Below, one piece after another: positions 10,194 to 20,781 of a DNA stretch of 64,000 bases. Source of the stretch: an uncultured Roseovarius sp. GTDB lineage: Bacteria > Pseudomonadota > Alphaproteobacteria > Rhodobacterales > Rhodobacteraceae. The translations under genes were made by a program, and so were the position numbers. The DNA is taken from NCBI GenBank assembly GCA_947503145.1, contig CANNCP010000005.1, positions 62,001 to 126,000 of the forward strand. Direction: 5' to 3'. The notes beneath the pieces were generated by a model, which made no database searches, was not told where the DNA came from, and saw nothing but the letters and a program-made list of their open reading frames with translations. Numbering within the stretch: position 1 is the stretch's first letter; the number at the start of each line of letters is the position of its first letter.

Positions 10194-11222
10194 CTACTCT
10201 TCAAACAGGTCGTTCTGTCCCGCCGGGCGCGGCGCGGCCAGTCCCAGATGCGTCCAGGCCCGTTGCGCCAGCATGCGCCCGCGCGGCGTCCGCTGGATCA
10301 GCCCCTGCTGCAACAGATAGGGTTCGATCACCTCTTCCAGCGCGTCACGCGATTCGCTCAGCGCGGCACTCATCGTCTCGATCCCGACCGGCCCGCCCTG
10401 ATAAGCTTCGGCAATCAGGCGCAGATATCGCCGGTCGGCCCCGTCAAGCCCCAGCTGATCCACGCCCAGCCGGGTCAGCGCCGCGTCAGCCAGCGCACGG
10501 CTGATCGTGCCGTCGCCGTCAACTAGCGCAAAATCCACAACCCGGCGCAACAGGCGTCCGGCGATGCGCGGGGTGCCGCGGGCGCGCCGCGCGATCTCCA
10601 TCGCCCCGTCCGAGGCACAAGGCACCTCCAGCAGCGCGGCATTGCGCACCACGATCTCGTGCAATTCGTGGATCTCGTAGAACTGCAACCGCGTCGGGAT
10701 GCCGAACCGGTCGCGCAGCGGCGTGGTCAGCAGACCCAGCCGTGTCGTCGCGCCCACCAGTGTAAAGGGTTGCAGCTCGATCCGAACGGTGCGCGCCGCA
10801 GGCCCCGAACCAATCACCAGATCCAGCTCGAAATCCTCCAGCGCCGGATAGAGCACCTCCTCGACCGCCGGATTCAGCCGGTGAATCTCGTCGATGAAGA
10901 GCACATCGCGCGGCTCCAGATTAGTCAGGATCGCGGCCAGATCGCCCGCCTTGGCCAGCACCGGCCCCGATGTCATGCGAAACCCGACGCCCAGTTCGCG
11001 CGCCATGATCTGCGCCAGCGTCGTCTTGCCCAGACCCGGAGGCCCGTGAAACAGTGTGTGGTCCATCGCCTCGCCACGTTGGCGGGCCGACTGGATAAAG
11101 ACGCGCAGATTGGCGCGTGCCTCGGCCTGCCCGATGAACTCGCTCAGCTGCTGCGGGCGCAGGCTGCGGTCCCGGTCCTCAGGCAGCGGCTCGGGGCGCA
11201 GCGTCGGGTCAGGCTCGCTCAT
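10194..11222 (-). CDS. ruvB: Holliday junction branch migration helicase RuvB
   Basis: Hexameric AAA+ motor of the RuvABC resolvasome. Walker A GPPGLGKT is at 60-67, Walker [10 protein letters not shown] near 107-115, sensor 1 GATTR follows, and the C-terminal winged helix contains [15 protein letters not shown]. Length 342 is standard. The ATG overlaps the ruvA stop by 4 bp, indicating coupled translation. Confidence 0.98.
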   Translation of the reverse strand: MSEPDPTLRPEPLPEDRDRSLRPQQLSEFIGQAEARANLRVFIQSARQRGEAMDHTLFHGPPGLGKTTLAQIMARELGVGFRMTSGPVLAKAGDLAAILTNLEPRDVLFIDEIHRLNPAVEEVLYPALEDFELDLVIGSGPAARTVRIELQPFTLVGATTRLGLLTTPLRDRFGIPTRLQFYEIHELHEIVVRNAALLEVPCASDGAMEIARRARGTPRIAGRLLRRVVDFALVDGDGTISRALADAALTRLGVDQLGLDGADRRYLRLIAEAYQGGPVGIETMSAALSESRDALEEVIEPYLLQQGLIQRTPRGRMLAQRAWTHLGLAAPRPAGQNDLFEE

Positions 11223-11890
11223 GATTTCGGCGCCAGCAGTTTCAGCGCAGCGCGGATTAGCGCGGGCGTTTCGGCCTCCGGCGCGTCGCCCGCGGCCTGT
11301 GCCACGGCGCCAGCCGCCTCACCCGGCGCATAGCCGAGGTTGGTCAACGCCGACAGCGCCTCGGCCTGCGCGCCGGGGCCGGCAGGTGGCGGCGCGGGCT
11401 GTGCGGGGGCGACCGCTTCGATCACGTCGTCATCGGCCGCCACGGCCACACCCACGCCCGGCACGGCTCCGGCGCCCATGGCCATCACCTCGGGCGCCTT
11501 ATCTTTCAGTTCGTTCACCACGCGTTGCGCGGTCTTGGGGCCGATCCCCTTGGCCGCCTTGATACTGCTCCAGTCGCCCAGCGCAATCGCCCGACCCACA
11601 CCCTCTGGCCCCAGCGTCCCCAGGATCGCCAGCGATGCCTTGGCGCCCACGCCCTGCACGCTCATCAGCAACCGGTGCCATTCCTTTTCGATCAGCGTGG
11701 TAAACCCAAAGAGCTGCAACAGGTCGTCGCGCACCAGCAACTCGGTATAAAGCGCCGCATGCTCGCCCACGCCGGGCAACGCCCGCAGCGTCCGGTCGGT
11801 ACAGTAGACCAGATACCCTACCCCGCGCACATCCAGCAGCACATGGTCGGTGGCGCGATAGTCGATCCGGCCTGCCAGACGCCCGATCAT
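11219..11890 (-). CDS. ruvA: Holliday junction DNA-binding protein RuvA
   Basis: Tetrameric junction-binding platform for RuvB. The OB-fold start [20 protein letters not shown] is canonical, the helix-hairpin-helix region contains [14 protein letters not shown] and [19 protein letters not shown], and domain III lies at the C-terminus after a Pro/Ala-rich linker around residues 160-175. It overlaps ruvC by ATGA and ruvB by 4 bp. Confidence 0.98.
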   Translation of the reverse strand: MIGRLAGRIDYRATDHVLLDVRGVGYLVYCTDRTLRALPGVGEHAALYTELLVRDDLLQLFGFTTLIEKEWHRLLMSVQGVGAKASLAILGTLGPEGVGRAIALGDWSSIKAAKGIGPKTAQRVVNELKDKAPEVMAMGAGAVPGVGVAVAADDDVIEAVAPAQPAPPPAGPGAQAEALSALTNLGYAPGEAAGAVAQAAGDAPEAETPALIRAALKLLAPKS

Positions 11891-12399
11891 ACACCCACAC
11901 CCAGCCGCGCAGCGCGGGTCGCGACGACCTGCGCCGAGGCCCAGTGATGCGCGTGACAGATTGCAATCGCCAATGCATCCGCCGCATCGGCACTGTCGAG
12001 CTGTGCACCCGGCAGCTGCATCTTTACCATATGCGCGATCTGTCCCTTGTCGGCATGGCCCACGCCAACGACGGTTTTCTTGACTGTGTTGGGCGCGTAT
12101 TCACCGATGCTCAGCCCCGCCTGCGCGGGCACCAGCACAGCTATCCCGCGCGCCTGTCCCAGCTTGAGCGTGGCCGCGCCGTCCTTGTTCACGAATGTCT
12201 GTTCGACGGCGGCGGTGTCGGGTGCAAAGCGCGCCAATACGGCACTCAGCTGCTCATGCAGCGACAGCAGCCGCTCGGGCAACGTAATCCCAGTGGAGCG
12301 ACAGGTGCCATTGGCCACGTGGCTCAGGCGGCTGCCCTCCACGTCGATCACACCCCATCCCAGATTCCGAAGACCCGGATCAATGCCCAAAACCCGCAT
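11887..12399 (-). CDS. ruvC: Crossover junction endodeoxyribonuclease RuvC
   Basis: Resolves Holliday junctions by paired nicks. Catalytic acids are visible as Asp7 in LGIDPGL, Glu66 in AVEQTFVN, and the C-terminal Asp pair in [15 protein letters not shown]. The ATG at 12399 gives the standard 170-residue protein; the frame stays open 64 codons upstream, but that extension is Cys/Lys-rich and unlike RuvC. It is first in a ruvC-ruvA-ruvB operon. Confidence 0.96.
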   Translation of the reverse strand: MRVLGIDPGLRNLGWGVIDVEGSRLSHVANGTCRSTGITLPERLLSLHEQLSAVLARFAPDTAAVEQTFVNKDGAATLKLGQARGIAVLVPAQAGLSIGEYAPNTVKKTVVGVGHADKGQIAHMVKMQLPGAQLDSADAADALAIAICHAHHWASAQVVATRAARLGVGV

Positions 12400-12427
12400 G
12401 CTGGCTACCCTGCTCTTTGCTCTTTTT

Positions 12428-12450
12428 CCAAGGCGTAGCACGAAACAGGA
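12428..12450 (-). promoter_or_regulatory. Element shared by ruvC and folB upstream regions
   Basis: In the direction of ruvC the element reads TCCTGTTT, one extra C, then GTGCTACGCCTTGG. The same 22 bases without that C occur at 61352-61373 upstream of folB. It ends 29 bp before the ruvC start, so it may be a core promoter. The 5' end also shows GTTC-N7-GTGC, close to but not matching the alphaproteobacterial LexA box GTTC-N7-GTTC. Confidence 0.4.
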
Positions 12451-12602
12451 ACACGAGCCAAGGGGTTTACGCAAACGAGCCTGCGCAGCAGAGAATCCGG
12501 CGTAATTTTTCTGCAACGCAGCATCTCCCTTCATGACTTTGACCGCAAAAATGCTCTGGGAAATTATTCGTTTTAAAACGGTTACTTCCAAGATATCGCC
12601 AC

Positions 12603-12621
12603 CTATGCGCCCAGCGCATAG
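12603..12621. repeat. Palindrome CTATGCGC-CCA-GCGCATAG
   Basis: Perfect 8-bp arms with a 3-nt centre, in the ruvC/DUF1127 divergent region 115 bp before the DUF1127 start. It could be a repressor site. It is not followed by a T-run on either strand, so it is unlikely to be a terminator. Confidence 0.5.
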
Positions 12622-12735
12622 TGACTATGCAGCCATCGCTATTGCCAGTGTGACGGCCGCCTCCTATCTGCACTGCAGCAACATCATGTACAGACTTATT
12701 CAAGTCAGACACCGCAAGAGAGAAGGAATACCCCC

Positions 12736-12933
12736 ATGTCCGCGTTCACCAACACCCACTCCGCCCAAGCCGCAAACCCTTTTGCTCGCGCAATGACCCG
12801 CCTCATCGCCTCTTTCACCGCCTGGAATGACGCCCGCGTAACGCGCAAGGCCCTTTCGGCGCTGTCGGATCGCGCGCTTGAGGATATCGGCCTGTCGCGC
12901 GGTGACATCAACACGATCACCGCACGCGGTTGA
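12736..12933 (+). CDS. DUF1127 small protein
   Basis: A 65-residue Arg-rich protein with the DUF1127 (YjiS-like) signature near the C-terminus: ALSDRALEDIGLSRGDI at about 43-59. Small DUF1127 proteins in alphaproteobacteria are known to act in phosphate and carbon metabolism and to bind RNA in some cases; the role of this one is unknown. The ATG follows GAGAAGGA with good spacing. It stands alone, divergent from ruvC, with a strong hairpin about 95 bp downstream. Confidence 0.88.
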   Translation: MSAFTNTHSAQAANPFARAMTRLIASFTAWNDARVTRKALSALSDRALEDIGLSRGDINTITARG

Positions 12934-13027
12934 CGCGCTCTTTCGGGGGTGCCGCGCAGGATCACTGCGACGGCCTCCCGAAAGGACGCATAAATGACGC
13001 GAGCCGTTTCAGGATCGCAGTAAACGC

Positions 13028-13064
13028 AATCACCCCTGCACCAGACCCTGGTGCAGGGGTGATT
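13028..13064 (+). terminator. 17-bp perfect hairpin after the DUF1127 gene
   Basis: Arms AATCACCCCTGCACCAG (13028-13044) and its exact complement (13048-13064) enclose a 3-nt loop. It lies between the plus-strand DUF1127 gene and the minus-strand membrane-protein gene that ends at 13181. Only a short TTTACATTT follows on the plus strand. It is probably a bidirectional terminator; its length and perfection are unusual. Confidence 0.6.
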
Positions 13065-13180
13065 TACATTTCAGGCCCTGTATCGGGCCGCTTACTCGTA
13101 CTGTACAAAACCGAAAGAGATTTGGAGAGACCCTGAGAGGGGGCAGTAACATCCAGACACAGGGACCGCAGCGCAGTCGT

Positions 13181-13525
13181 TTACCAAAACAGCGGAGAGG
13201 TCTTCCTTGCGACCGCCTGAGTGACCGGATCGGCATACATCAGCACCGCACCGGCCTGCTCCAGCGCCGTGCCCTGCTTCAGCGCGTCGATCCGCGCGGC
13301 ATAGACGTCAGCGCCGGACTGGGCCATGATCAGCCCCTTGAAGACCAGAACACCCATGATCAACAGCACAAAACCACGCAGCGGAAAGGACATCTTGCGC
13401 CGCTTTGGGCGGAACACGATCAGCCCGTCGGCACCGACCTTGCTATGGTACCCGCGCGCCATACGGGCATGGCTGCGCTGTACCTTTCTGAGGCGGGCAG
13501 AGAACCCATTTTGCGTGTAAGTCAT
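13181..13525 (-). CDS. Conserved small membrane protein
   Basis: Function not recognised. The 114 residues begin with a basic cytoplasmic part (KVQRSHARMARGYH, RPKRRKM), then one strongly hydrophobic helix at about 49-67 (GFVLLIMGVLVFKGLIM), then a periplasmic or cytoplasmic tail with YAARIDALKQGTALEQAG, a probable amphipathic helix. Its context (between a DUF1127 gene and prmA) gives no role. Confidence 0.75.
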   Translation of the reverse strand: MTYTQNGFSARLRKVQRSHARMARGYHSKVGADGLIVFRPKRRKMSFPLRGFVLLIMGVLVFKGLIMAQSGADVYAARIDALKQGTALEQAGAVLMYADPVTQAVARKTSPLFW

Positions 13526-13620
13526 AGCAGCTTCCAGTTTTCCGGCCCCCGCCAGATCACATGTTTAAACTACGTTTGAATTATGGCAAATTTCAGGCAG
13601 CTGCCTTTAAAAAGTGCTTT

Positions 13621-14505
13621 TTAAACAGATTTTCCACTTATTTTACAGAGCGTTGTCGTCGTCCACTCACCAATCTCTTCGCGGCGGACGACATTGTTTC
13701 CACAGCGTGCATAAACGTCGATCACCTCATCTGCCTGTTCGTTCAGGATGCCCGACAGAATCACAAATCCGCCATCATTGAGTTTCGCCGTCACCTCCGG
13801 GGCCAGAGCGATCAATGGTCCCATCAGGATGTTGGCGCAGATCAAATCATAAGGCGCGACTTCTGCCAGCACGGGATGATCAAAGCCGGTGGCCTCCAGA
13901 CACTCCACGCGCCCCTCCAGCCCGTTGGCGCGCACATTGGCCAGTGCCACCTCGACCGCAACCTCGTCGATATCGCTGGCCAGAACGCGAGCGGGCCAGA
14001 GCCGCGCCGCCGCCATCGCCAGCACCGCCGTCCCGCAGCCGATATCGGCCACCGCGTCCGGGGCGAACCCGCCCACAGCCAGCGCATCGAGGGCGCGCAG
14101 ACAGCCCAGCGTCGTGCCGTGATGTCCGGTGCCAAAGGCCATCGCCGCCTCGATCAACAGCGGCTCGCACCCCTCGGGCACCTTGTCCGCATCATGACTG
14201 CCATAAACAAAGAAGCGCCCGGCCTCTACCGGCGACAGCTCGCGGCGCACCTTGGCGACCCAATCCGTCTCGGGCAATTCCGACACGGCAAAAGGCCGCG
14301 TGCCATGCATCTTCGCCAAGAGCGCCAGCCCCGCCTGATCCGGCGCATCCTCGAAATAGCCGCCGACCTCCCATTTGCCGCTGCCATCCTCAACCTCGGT
14401 CGTCCCGACGCCGATCGGCTCTGGCGTCAGCCGTTCCATGTCATCGGCCAGCGCTTCGGCGGCGGCCTGACTGCTCAGTATGGTAAGGGCGGTGTAAGTT
14501 GACAT
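13621..14505 (-). CDS. prmA: Ribosomal protein L11 methyltransferase
   Basis: Trimethylates lysines and the N-terminus of ribosomal protein L11. The SAM motif DIGCGTAVLAMAA lies at about 158-170, and FGTGHHGTT just before it is characteristic of PrmA. LICANILMGPL supplies the post-motif IV segment. At 294 residues it includes the N-terminal substrate-binding domain. It is followed in the upstream direction by the deleted MFS gene. Confidence 0.95.
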   Translation of the reverse strand: MSTYTALTILSSQAAAEALADDMERLTPEPIGVGTTEVEDGSGKWEVGGYFEDAPDQAGLALLAKMHGTRPFAVSELPETDWVAKVRRELSPVEAGRFFVYGSHDADKVPEGCEPLLIEAAMAFGTGHHGTTLGCLRALDALAVGGFAPDAVADIGCGTAVLAMAAARLWPARVLASDIDEVAVEVALANVRANGLEGRVECLEATGFDHPVLAEVAPYDLICANILMGPLIALAPEVTAKLNDGGFVILSGILNEQADEVIDVYARCGNNVVRREEIGEWTTTTLCKISGKSV

Positions 14506-14526
14506 GTGCGGAATCCTCTCGGGACG

Positions 14527-14856
14527 TTATTGTGCCGGGATGACGGCAAAGCGTGTCAGCGTGGTTTCGTTGCCCGGCAACAGATAGCACGGGATCAGCA
14601 GCGCCAATAGCGGTGACACGCCCGTCACGCCAGCTGCCATGTAACCGGAAATTTCGCGCATAATTTCGCGCATCGTGTGGAGCCAGCCAATGTCCGGGCC
14701 GTTGAACTGCGCCACCTCGATCACAAAGTTGTTCAGCAGTGCCGACCACGTGACAAAAGCAATGGGCAGCGCCCCCGCCACCAGAAAGAGCAGGGTGATG
14801 GGGCGCCGCCAGAAAGGCAGATGCCGGGCCTCGGCCAGAGGGACATACTGTGTCAT
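14527..14856 (-). pseudogene. MFS transporter remnant with large internal deletion
   Basis: The 109-residue frame starts like a full roseobacter MFS permease (HLPFWRRPITLLFLVAGALP, ATWSALLNNF-like segment, DIGWLHTMREI) up to about residue 65. It then jumps to what reads as the last 40 residues of such a protein (MAAGVTGVSPLLALLIP, then PGNETTLTRF). About ten membrane helices are missing. The junction carries an exact 12-bp tandem duplication (14650-14673) encoding MREI twice. I infer an in-frame deletion; the product could still be made but cannot be a working transporter. Confidence 0.6.
14650..14673. repeat. 12-bp tandem duplication at the MFS deletion joint
   Basis: AATTTCGCGCAT is repeated twice without spacer. 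It falls exactly where the MFS N-terminal sequence changes to C-terminal-like sequence, so it may mark the recombination or slippage event. Confidence 0.6.
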
Positions 14857-15047
14857 GAATTTGCTTTACGCCCGAAACCCATCGTTGGAAAGATTGACAA
14901 ACAGCGTGCCCGGATCGGTTTAACACAACACTTGCCAAACGGCTTCGTGATGTTGCTAGACTGTTGCCACACACCGCCGCGCAGAGGCAGAACCCCGATC
15001 CGCCAGCATTCGGTTTAGGGTGCGCCGACAGATAAGGGCTTTGACTG

Positions 15048-16031
15048 ATGACAGATTTTTCCTTTTCCACCTCGATGTCGCTGATGCGCCGCACAGCGCC
15101 TTTCATCATCTTCCGCATGGCAGTCTATTTCGGCATCGCTGTCGCCTATGTGCTGGCCACCGGGACCGGGGCGGGCATCGGCTGGGGTGTCGGCGCGTTA
15201 GGCGACACGGACTTCCGCGCCTCCGCGACGCTCTGGGGCGGCGGCATCGGCTTTGCCACCGTGGCGGCCGTGCTCTATTTTCTGCGCGAATACATCCTTT
15301 ACATCGTCAAGGCGGGCCATATCGCCGTGATGGTCGAACTGCTGGACAATCAGACCCTGCCCGAAGGACGCGGCCAGATTTCCCATGCGCAAGGCGTAGT
15401 CAGGGAGCGTTTCGCACAATCAAGCACGCTCTTTGCGCTCGACCAACTGATCAAGGGCGTGCTGCGCATGATCACCGGGCTCATTCAGGGGCTGGCCTCG
15501 ATCCTGCCGATTCCCGGGACGGATGGGCTGATGCGGGTGGTGCGCGGCTATCTCAAGGTCGCGGTGGGGCTGATCGACGAGGTGATCCTCGCGCATCTCA
15601 TCCGCACGAAATCCGAAAACCCGTGGAAGGATGCGCAATCGGCACTGGTCCTCTACGCGCAGAATGCCAAGCCGATGCTGATCAACGCCGCCGTGATCAC
15701 GCTGGTCACATGGGCACTGGCCTTTGTCGTGTTCCTGATCATGCTCGCCCCCGCCGGGGCGGTTGTCTACATGATCCCCGGCGCGTGGTCGGCAGGCGGT
15801 TTCGTCTTTGCCATCCTCTTTGCCTGGGCGGTCAAGGTGGCGCTGATCGAACCCTTCGCCATCGCGTGCCTGTTGCAGGCGTTCTTTCGCGTGACCGAAG
15901 GCCAGGTGCCGAACCCCGAATGGGAGGCCAAGCTGGAGGGGGCCTCGACCAAGTTCCGCAAACTGGGCGAGCGGGCTGTAAACTGGGCGACCGGCGGGCG
16001 CGCGACGGCAGAGACCCCAGCGACGGAATGA
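15048..16031 (+). CDS. Conserved polytopic membrane protein
   Basis: Function not recognised. The 327 residues have hydrophobic segments at about 18-38, 43-70 (with Gly-rich GTGAGIGWGVGALG), 66-88, 205-225, 225-240 and 248-272. Between them is a long central region (about 95-190) with LIQGLASILPIPGTDGLMR, which looks re-entrant or interfacial. A similar Gly-rich ATG-TGAGIGWG pattern is common in roseobacter membrane proteins. It is a single gene between the MFS remnant and priA; a palindrome follows it. Confidence 0.78.
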   Translation: MTDFSFSTSMSLMRRTAPFIIFRMAVYFGIAVAYVLATGTGAGIGWGVGALGDTDFRASATLWGGGIGFATVAAVLYFLREYILYIVKAGHIAVMVELLDNQTLPEGRGQISHAQGVVRERFAQSSTLFALDQLIKGVLRMITGLIQGLASILPIPGTDGLMRVVRGYLKVAVGLIDEVILAHLIRTKSENPWKDAQSALVLYAQNAKPMLINAAVITLVTWALAFVVFLIMLAPAGAVVYMIPGAWSAGGFVFAILFAWAVKVALIEPFAIACLLQAFFRVTEGQVPNPEWEAKLEGASTKFRKLGERAVNWATGGRATAETPATE

Positions 16032-16051
16032 CAACATCAAAGGAATTCCCG

Positions 16052-16070
16052 CCCCGGACCTGATCCGGGG
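16052..16070. repeat. Dispersed palindrome CCCCGGACCTGATCCGGGG
   Basis: A 19-bp inverted repeat between the convergent membrane-protein gene and priA. The identical sequence, in reverse orientation, occurs at 60318-60336. It could act as a bidirectional terminator, but there is no T-run. Confidence 0.7.
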
Positions 16071-16080
16071 CCTCTGCCTT

Positions 16081-18288
16081 TCAGTAAAAACTCTGAGGGT
16101 CGATATCCACACTCAGCCGCAGCGTGTTGGGCGCGCGCACCCCCGCAATCCAGCGCGCCACCGCCGGTTGCAACGGCGCGCCCTTGGGGGCCTTGACCAG
16201 CAGCCGCACCCGGTGGCGCCCGCGGATACGTGCGATGGGTGCCGGCGCAGGGCCGTAAACCTCGGCCCCGATCTGGCGCAAGGGCCCGTCATTGCGCGCC
16301 AGCGCATTGCCCAGATCAAACGCGTCCTGCAACTCGGGCGAGGACAGGATGATCCCCGCCATCCGGCCAAAGGGCGGCACGCCTGCCGCCTCGCGCCCTG
16401 CCGCCTCGGCCCGCCAAAACCCCTCTTCATCCCCGCTCAGGATTGCGCGGATGACCGGATGTTCGGGCTGGAAGGTCTGCAAGAGTGCCGTGCCCGGCTT
16501 CTCGGCGCGCCCCGCACGGCCGGCCACCTGCCGCATCAGTTGAAACGTGCGCTCAGCCGCGCGCAGGTCGGACCCTTGCAGGCCCAGATCCGCATCAATC
16601 ACCCCCACCAACGTCAGAAGTGGAAAGTTATGCCCCTTCGCCACCAGTTGCGTGCCGATGATGATATCCGCGCCGCCCTCTGCGATCTGGCCGATCTGCT
16701 CTTTCAGCGCGCGCGCGGTGCCGAACATGTCAGAGCTGAGCGTCGCGATGCGTGCTTCGGGAAATAGCGCCTCCGCCTCCTCGCCCATCCGTTCCACTCC
16801 CGGTCCGACGGGCGCCAGACGGTCCTCGGCCCCGCAGGACGGGCAGGCGGTCGGCATTGGCGTCGTCTCGCCGCATTGGTGGCACATCAGACGTTTCAGA
16901 AACCGGTGCTCGACCATGCGCGCGTCACACTGGGCGCAACCGATCTGATTGCCGCAGGCGCGACAGAGCGTGACCGGCGCATAGCCGCGCCGGTTCAGAA
17001 ACAGCAACGTTTGTTCACCCTTGGGCAGCCGCGTGCGGATGGCCGCCTGCAAGGTGGGTGAAATCCACCGGTTCCCCGGCAGGGTCTCGGCCCGCATGTC
17101 GATGCAGCGGATCTCGGGCATCACCGCAGCACCGAACCGCGCCTCCAGATCCAGCCGCGCGTATTTTCCCGCCTCCGCGTTGCTCCAGCTCTCCAGCGAC
17201 GGCGTGGCCGAGGCCAGCACCACCTGTGCCCCCACGATCGACGCCCGCAGCACGGCCATGTCGCGGGCGTTGTACATCACACCATCCTCCTGCTTGTAGG
17301 AGGTGTCGTGTTCTTCATCCACGACGATCAGGCCCAGATCACGGAACGGCAGGAACAGCGCCGAGCGCGCGCCCACCACCAGTTGCGCACCACCCTGCCC
17401 GATCATCTTCCATATTCGTCGCCGCTCGGTCATTGTCACGCCCGAGTGCCATTCCGCCGCCTTCGCGCCGAACCGCGCCTCGACCCGGGTGAGAAATTCG
17501 GCGCTGAGCGCAATCTCGGGCAACAGCACCAACGCCTGACGGCCCTGCCGCAAGGCCTCGGCCACCGCTTCCAGATAGACTTCTGTCTTGCCTGATCCGG
17601 TGACGCCCCGTAGCAATGTCGTGCCGTAATCCCCCGTGCGCACCGCTGCGCGCAGCGCCTCGGAACAGGCAGCCTGATCCTCGGTCAGTGCCTTGCTGGC
17701 GTGATCGGGATCGAGCCGCCGATATGGCAGATCGCGCGGTGTGTCTTCCTCGGCCACCACACCCTGCTTGACCAAGCCCTTGATGACAGAGCTGCTGGTG
17801 CCCGCCTCTTCGCTCAGTTCCTTGAGCGTGAAAACCGAGTCGCCGTAACTGTCCAGCACATCCATCACCCGCGCGCGGGCGTCGGTCATACGGTCTGGCG
17901 TGCCGTGGCCCAGCCGGTAGACCTTGCGCATTGACGGCGGATCGCCCAACCCCGGCGCGCGGGTGGCCAGACGCAGCATCGCCGTCATGGGCGTCAGCGT
18001 GTAGTCGGCGGCGCGGCGCAGGAATATCTGCATCTCCTCGCGCATCGGGGCCACATCCAGCACGCGGATCACGCTGCGCACTCTTGCGATGTCGAAATCC
18101 CCCTGCCCCGGCCCCCAGACGACACCCGGCACCTTGCGCGGTCCCAGCGGCACCTCGACAAACGCGCCGATCTGACAGCCGCCCTCGGGTGCCTTGTAAT
18201 CCAGCAGCCGGTCCAGCGGCTGCGCCGTCAGCACACCCACCAGCGCGCCTTCGTCAAAGAAATCGGCGGCAGTCGGGGGCAATTGCAC
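16081..18288 (-). CDS. priA: Primosomal protein N' (replication restart helicase)
   Basis: 3'-5' helicase that reloads the replisome at stalled forks. Visible: Walker A GVTGSGKT near residue 225, DEEH box (IVVDEEHD), ATPSLESW, the zinc cluster of eight cysteines ([13 protein letters not shown] and [18 protein letters not shown]), and VAGRAGRA of motif VI. Length 735 is normal. The start is GTG at 18288 with GGAG just upstream. The 88-bp gap to fsa carries divergent promoters. Confidence 0.97.
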   Translation of the reverse strand: MQLPPTAADFFDEGALVGVLTAQPLDRLLDYKAPEGGCQIGAFVEVPLGPRKVPGVVWGPGQGDFDIARVRSVIRVLDVAPMREEMQIFLRRAADYTLTPMTAMLRLATRAPGLGDPPSMRKVYRLGHGTPDRMTDARARVMDVLDSYGDSVFTLKELSEEAGTSSSVIKGLVKQGVVAEEDTPRDLPYRRLDPDHASKALTEDQAACSEALRAAVRTGDYGTTLLRGVTGSGKTEVYLEAVAEALRQGRQALVLLPEIALSAEFLTRVEARFGAKAAEWHSGVTMTERRRIWKMIGQGGAQLVVGARSALFLPFRDLGLIVVDEEHDTSYKQEDGVMYNARDMAVLRASIVGAQVVLASATPSLESWSNAEAGKYARLDLEARFGAAVMPEIRCIDMRAETLPGNRWISPTLQAAIRTRLPKGEQTLLFLNRRGYAPVTLCRACGNQIGCAQCDARMVEHRFLKRLMCHQCGETTPMPTACPSCGAEDRLAPVGPGVERMGEEAEALFPEARIATLSSDMFGTARALKEQIGQIAEGGADIIIGTQLVAKGHNFPLLTLVGVIDADLGLQGSDLRAAERTFQLMRQVAGRAGRAEKPGTALLQTFQPEHPVIRAILSGDEEGFWRAEAAGREAAGVPPFGRMAGIILSSPELQDAFDLGNALARNDGPLRQIGAEVYGPAPAPIARIRGRHRVRLLVKAPKGAPLQPAVARWIAGVRAPNTLRLSVDIDPQSFY

Positions 18289-18375
18289 AGCTCCGGTGAA
18301 AGGGGTTTCGGCAGGTCAGTCTATGAGGTAATGGAAGGACCAACAAACTCCAATCCTGCCAGAGAGGGCAAGCCC

Positions 18376-19029
18376 ATGAAATTTTTCGTCGATACTGCAG
18401 AAGTGGACCAGATTGCCGAACTGAATGACCTTGGCATGGTGGACGGGGTCACTACAAACCCGTCGCTGATCCTGAAATCGGGCCGCGATATTCTGGAAGT
18501 GACCAAGGAAATCGCCGAAATGGTCGATGGCCCCGTCAGCGCCGAAGTGGTTGCGCTGGAAGCGGACGCAATGATCGAAGAGGGGCGCAAGCTGGCCAAG
18601 ATCGCCGACAATATCGCCGTGAAAGTGCCGCTGACCTGGGCCGGACTGAAGGCGTGCAATGTGCTGTCGGGCGAAGGCAACATGGTCAACGTCACGCTAT
18701 GCTTCTCGGCCAATCAGGCGCTGTTGGCGGCCAAGGCAGGTGCCACCTTCATCAGCCCGTTCATCGGGCGGCTTGATGACATCAACCTCGACGGCATGGA
18801 GCTGATTTCGGATATCCGCCAGATCTATGACAATTACGGTTATGATACACAGATCCTGGCTGCCTCGATCCGCACGGTGAACCACGCCTATCAGGCGGCG
18901 ATGATCGGCGCGGACGTGATGACCGCACCGCCGGGCGTGATCAAGAAGATGGCAGAGCATCCGCTAACCGATGCGGGGCTTGCTACGTTCATGAAAGATT
19001 GGGCGAAAACCGGTCAGAAGATCGTCTGA
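18376..19029 (+). CDS. fsa: Fructose-6-phosphate aldolase / small transaldolase family
   Basis: TIM-barrel Schiff-base enzyme of central sugar metabolism. At 217 residues it belongs to the short MipB/TalC subfamily rather than classic transaldolase. The motif DGVTTNPS is at 23-30 and the Schiff-base Lys83 lies in VKVPLT. Members are annotated as fructose-6-phosphate aldolase or as transaldolase, and sequence alone does not decide. The start at 18376 gives MKFFVDTA, typical of the family; a strong intrinsic terminator follows. Confidence 0.93.
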   Translation: MKFFVDTAEVDQIAELNDLGMVDGVTTNPSLILKSGRDILEVTKEIAEMVDGPVSAEVVALEADAMIEEGRKLAKIADNIAVKVPLTWAGLKACNVLSGEGNMVNVTLCFSANQALLAAKAGATFISPFIGRLDDINLDGMELISDIRQIYDNYGYDTQILAASIRTVNHAYQAAMIGADVMTAPPGVIKKMAEHPLTDAGLATFMKDWAKTGQKIV

Positions 19030-19056
19030 TCACATCGTGTAAATGATGTTGATCCG

Positions 19057-19086
19057 CGCCCGGCAAGATACTCTGCCGGGCGTTTC
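19057..19086 (+). terminator. Intrinsic terminator of fsa
   Basis: Perfect 9-bp stem CGCCCGGCA / TGCCGGGCG with an 8-nt loop, followed by TTTCGCCTT. It begins 28 bp after the fsa stop. Confidence 0.75.
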
Positions 19087-19143
19087 GCCTTGTTGCCCGC
19101 CCCACCCACGCAAACGCAAAGCTCGGTTTTGGCATTGCATTGA

Positions 19144-20543
<1,400 letters not shown>

Positions 20544-20544
<1 letters not shown>

Positions 20545-20589
20545 AGCATTTCACCCTGTTTGCGAGATCAAAAGCAGGGCGAAGCGCTT
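20544..20589. repeat. Dispersed AAGCGTTTCGC-type hairpin after gdhA
   Basis: Arms AAGCATTTCACCCTG (20544-20558) and CAGGGCGAAGCGCTT (20575-20589) match at 12 of 15 positions around a 16-nt loop. The outer sequence matches that at 40553, 59238 and others in the window. It probably acts as the gdhA terminator. Confidence 0.5.
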
Positions 20590-20781
20590 TGGCCACTCCT
20601 TTCAGGACAGCTATTGATACGCTTGCGCGAACGGCAGAATTGCCCGGCATAACGAACATCAAGCACGAGATGCCGTCCTGTCAGCCGTCATCCGCCAATA
20701 AATTCGCCCTCCCCCCCGATTCAGATAAAGATTTTCGCGCATCCCCATGCTATACCACGGTAAAACCAAAATGAGACGAGC

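Larger units (their letters stand above)
12400..12735. other. 336-bp divergent intergenic region (ruvC / DUF1127)
   Basis: No gene is visible. It should hold the divergent promoters of the ruvCAB operon and the DUF1127 gene. It is more A+T-rich in the middle (near 12540-12600) and contains the element at 12428-12450 shared with the folB upstream region. A palindrome lies at 12603-12621. Confidence 0.6.

Noticed and set aside
12428..12450. LexA (SOS) box before ruvC
   Set aside because: GTTC-N7-GTGC departs from the consensus at the second half, and the folB copy lacks it.
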